NCBI GenBank assembly: GCA_016196925.1
Contig: JACPWS010000047.1
Coordinates: 1 to 64,000, forward strand
DNA from: Burkholderiales bacterium
GTDB taxonomy: Bacteria > Pseudomonadota > Gammaproteobacteria > Burkholderiales > Burkholderiaceae_D
Length of the DNA: 64,000 nucleotides
Direction of reading: 5' to 3'
Both the position numbers and the translations under genes were made by a program. The notes below the pieces were generated by a model. That model worked only from the letters and a program-made list of their open reading frames with translations, searched no databases and was not told the origin of the DNA. Numbering within the stretch: the first letter of the stretch is position 1; every line of letters begins with the position of its first letter. Of this stretch, positions 61,729 to 64,000 are shown piece by piece.

Positions 61729-62184
61729 CTATTCCTGATAAGGATTCGCCAGCCCCAGCCCCGCCAGTATCTCCACCTCCAAAGCCTCCATCTCTTCGGC
61801 TTCTTCATCGGTCTCGTGGTCGTAGCCTTGCGCGTGCAGCACGCCGTGCACGATCAGGTGCTGGGCGTGTTCCGGCACCGATTTTTTTTGCTCGGCCGCT
61901 TCTTTTTCCAGCACGTCGGTGCACAGGATGATGTCGGCTTGCGTGACTTCGGCGTCTTCATCTTCCGTATAGGCGAAGGTCAGCACATTGGTGGCGTAAT
62001 CCTTGCCGCGGTAATCGCGGTTCAGGCTGCGGCCTTCTTCGGCGGCGACGAAACGCAGCGTGAGTTCGGCCGGGAACAGCAAGGCGGCTTGTACGGTCTT
62101 GCGCAGCAAGGGGCGCGGCAGCAGTTCCTGCAGGCGCGGGTCGGCGTATTGCACCGACAGGCTGAGTTTATTTTTTACGGCCAT
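61729..62184 (-). CDS. ybeY: Endoribonuclease YbeY
   Basis: 151 residues. The zinc-binding H-x3-H-x5-H motif is present as [11 protein letters not shown]. It functions in 16S rRNA 3' maturation and ribosome quality control. The start overlaps the ybeZ end by 17 bases. Confidence 0.96.
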   Translation of the reverse strand: MAVKNKLSLSVQYADPRLQELLPRPLLRKTVQAALLFPAELTLRFVAAEEGRSLNRDYRGKDYATNVLTFAYTEDEDAEVTQADIILCTDVLEKEAAEQKKSVPEHAQHLIVHGVLHAQGYDHETDEEAEEMEALEVEILAGLGLANPYQE

Positions 62185-63250
62185 GATGAGGTGAGCTGAA
62201 AGGAGTGGCGGGCTTTAACATGCCGAGTGCGGCGTTGTGGGCGCTGGCGTTGGCGTTGGCGGTTTCGTAGGCGTCGACGATGCGGCCCACCAGCGGGTGG
62301 CGCACCACGTCGCTGCTGGTGAAGCGGGTGAAGGCGATGCCGCGCACCTCGTTCAGTATCTGGCAGGCGTCGATCAGGCCGCTCTTCTGCCCGCGCTGCA
62401 AGTCGATCTGGGTCACGTCGCCGGTCACCACGGCCTTGCTGCCGAAACCTATGCGGGTCAGGAACATCTTCATCTGTTCCGGCGTGGTGTTTTGCGCCTC
62501 GTCCAGGATGATGAAGGCGTGGTTCAGGGTGCGGCCGCGCATATACGCCAGCGGGGCGATTTCTATCGCCTGCTTCTCGAACATTTTCTGGGTGCGGTCG
62601 AAGCCGAGCAAGTCGTACAGCGCATCGTACAAGGGGCGCAGATAGGGGTCGACTTTTTGCGCCAGGTCGCCCGGCAGGAAACCGAGGCGTTCGCCGGCTT
62701 CCACTGCCGGCCGCGTCAGCACGATGCGCTTGACGGCGTCGCGCTCCAGCGCATCGACTGCGCAAGCCACCGCCAGATAAGTCTTGCCGGTACCGGCCGG
62801 ACCGATGCCAAAGGTGATGTCGTGTTCGACAATCGCTTTCAGGTAGTGGTTCTGGTGCGGGGTGCGGCCGCGCAGATCGCTGCGGCGGGTCTTCAGCACC
62901 GGGCTTTCGATTTCTTCATCGCTGAGCACGGTCGGCGCCGGCGCATCTTCCGTCACCGGCGGCTGTTGCTTCAGGGCTTCATTGGCGCGCTGCTCGACCA
63001 GCGCCAGCTGCACTTCATCGATGGAGATGATTTTCTTGGCGAGTGCGTAAAAGTGCTCGAGGATTTCCAGTGCGCGCTCGGCGTTGTGGCCGCTGATGAT
63101 GAATTTATCGCCGCGCCGGAAGATGGTCACGTCCAGCGCCGCCGAAATCTGGCGCAGGTTTTCATCGAGCGGGCCGCACAAATGGGCCAGGCGCGTATTG
63201 TCCAGCGGCTGCGGGATGAAATGCACGACAGAGACGGGAGTTTTTGCCAT
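62168..63250 (-). CDS. ybeZ: PhoH-family ATPase YbeZ
   Basis: 360 residues. An N-terminal KH-like/PIN-associated region is followed by a PhoH ATPase with Walker A GPAGTGKT and Walker [10 protein letters not shown]. It is a putative RNA helicase partner of YbeY. Its ATG overlaps the miaB stop (TAATG). Confidence 0.95.
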   Translation of the reverse strand: MAKTPVSVVHFIPQPLDNTRLAHLCGPLDENLRQISAALDVTIFRRGDKFIISGHNAERALEILEHFYALAKKIISIDEVQLALVEQRANEALKQQPPVTEDAPAPTVLSDEEIESPVLKTRRSDLRGRTPHQNHYLKAIVEHDITFGIGPAGTGKTYLAVACAVDALERDAVKRIVLTRPAVEAGERLGFLPGDLAQKVDPYLRPLYDALYDLLGFDRTQKMFEKQAIEIAPLAYMRGRTLNHAFIILDEAQNTTPEQMKMFLTRIGFGSKAVVTGDVTQIDLQRGQKSGLIDACQILNEVRGIAFTRFTSSDVVRHPLVGRIVDAYETANANASAHNAALGMLKPATPFSSPHHGRKK

Positions 63251-64000
63251 TATGCCGCCGCCGCTGTCTGTTCCAGCAATTCACCGCGCAGCGAGTAATT
63301 GAAGGAGGCGGTGATACGGGTAGTCACCAGGGCGCCGATCAGTTCCTTGGGTCCGGCGAAATTCACTACGCGGTTGTTTTCAGTGCGCCCCTGCAACTCA
63401 TTGGCGTCCTTGACCGATGGCCCTTCCACCAGGATGCGCTGCACGGTGCCGACCATCGCATTGCTGTATTTTTTGGTATTCGCATCGATCGCGGCTTGCA
63501 GGGTTTGCAGGCGGCGCAGCTTGAGTTCGGCCGGGGTGTCGTCGGCCAGATTGGCGGCCGGGGTGCCGGGGCGCGGGCTGAAGATGAAGCTGTAACTATT
63601 GTCGAAACCGATGTCGGCTATCAGCTTCATCAGCGCATTGAAATCCTCGTCAGTCTCGCCGGGGAAGCCGACGATGAAATCGGACGACACCGAGATATCG
63701 GGCCGCACCTGCTTCAGGCGGCGCAGCACCGACTTGTATTCGAGCGAGGTATAGCCGCGCTTCATGGCGGCCAGGATGCGATCCGAGCCGTGCTGGGCCG
63801 GCAGGTACAAATGGCTGACCAGCTTGGGCAGCCTGGCGTAGGCGTCGATCAGGCGCTGGGTGAATTCTTTCGGGTGGCTGGTGACGAAGCGTATTCTTTC
63901 GATTTGCGGGAATTCGGCCACGTATTCGAGCAGCAAGGCGAAGTCGGCGATTTCGCCGTCGGCCATCACACCGCGATAGGCGTTCACATTTTGCCCGAGC
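63250..64000 (-). CDS. miaB: tRNA-2-methylthio-N6-dimethylallyladenosine synthase, C-terminal part
   Basis: The C-terminal 250 residues; the start lies beyond the window. [10 protein letters not shown] is read at the right edge, followed by the radical-SAM barrel end ([28 protein letters not shown] in part, [14 protein letters not shown]) and a TRAM domain ([12 protein letters not shown]). The enzyme methylthiolates A37 of tRNAs. It leads the miaB-ybeZ-ybeY operon. Confidence 0.96.
   Translation of the reverse strand, partial: LGQNVNAYRGVMADGEIADFALLLEYVAEFPQIERIRFVTSHPKEFTQRLIDAYARLPKLVSHLYLPAQHGSDRILAAMKRGYTSLEYKSVLRRLKQVRPDISVSSDFIVGFPGETDEDFNALMKLIADIGFDNSYSFIFSPRPGTPAANLADDTPAELKLRRLQTLQAAIDANTKKYSNAMVGTVQRILVEGPSVKDANELQGRTENNRVVNFAGPKELIGALVTTRITASFNYSLRGELLEQTAAAA

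Overview
The window is a 64-kb chromosomal stretch of a betaproteobacterium. The gene set (miaB-ybeZ-ybeY-corC-lnt, a glucokinase-RpiR fusion, nirS-type denitrification, NarXL plus a Dnr-type regulator) and the moderately GC-rich sequence fit Burkholderiales. Oxalobacteraceae is my best guess, from gene content only. No IS transposase, phage, CRISPR array, rRNA or tRNA gene was recognised.

Positions 1-13,300 and 21,650-24,320 hold a maltose/maltodextrin utilisation locus, nearly all on the minus strand. It contains a TonB-dependent receptor, an MFS sugar transporter, an exported GH13 amylase, an exported GH31 alpha-glucosidase, a LacI-type regulator, beta-phosphoglucomutase, a GH65 maltose phosphorylase and a glucokinase-RpiR fusion. 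The implied route is: bind maltodextrin at the outer membrane, trim it in the periplasm, import it, split maltose with phosphate, convert beta-glucose-1-P to glucose-6-P, and phosphorylate the free glucose. Candidate operators are a pair of CAAAGCGCTTTG palindromes at pgmB and a TGTAGT/ACTACA motif shared by the transporter and receptor promoters.

A five-gene plus-strand signalling block (13,846-21,590) is embedded in that locus. It has two PAS histidine kinases, a globin-GGDEF-EAL-REC-PAS fusion, a REC/degenerate HD-GYP protein and a stand-alone receiver protein.

Positions 24,771-57,514 form a denitrification and nitrate-respiration island. It comprises DUF2249, norCBEF-norQ-(membrane protein)-(polyferredoxin)-norD, nirS-nirM, nnrS, a DGC protein, ubiTVU (O2-independent ubiquinone synthesis), dnr, narXL, carbonic anhydrase, moaA, a heme-copper-like membrane protein, a hemerythrin, a parvulin and narK1K2GHJI. 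Several promoters carry FNR/Dnr boxes. In two of them (dnr, narK1) a conserved CTAG-centred motif lies about 46-49 bp upstream of the box.

Positions 57,957-64,000 hold an orphan small gene and the housekeeping cluster miaB-ybeZ-ybeY / corC-lnt, interrupted by a small secreted-protein gene on the other strand.

The intergenic spaces are rich in palindromic repeats: dRS3/REP-like pairs, a 129-bp element, a four-copy module whose hairpin stems differ between copies but stay self-complementary, and a 259-bp MITE-like element with an 8-bp target-site duplication. These repeats and the globin-c-di-GMP-receiver cluster are the most unusual content.
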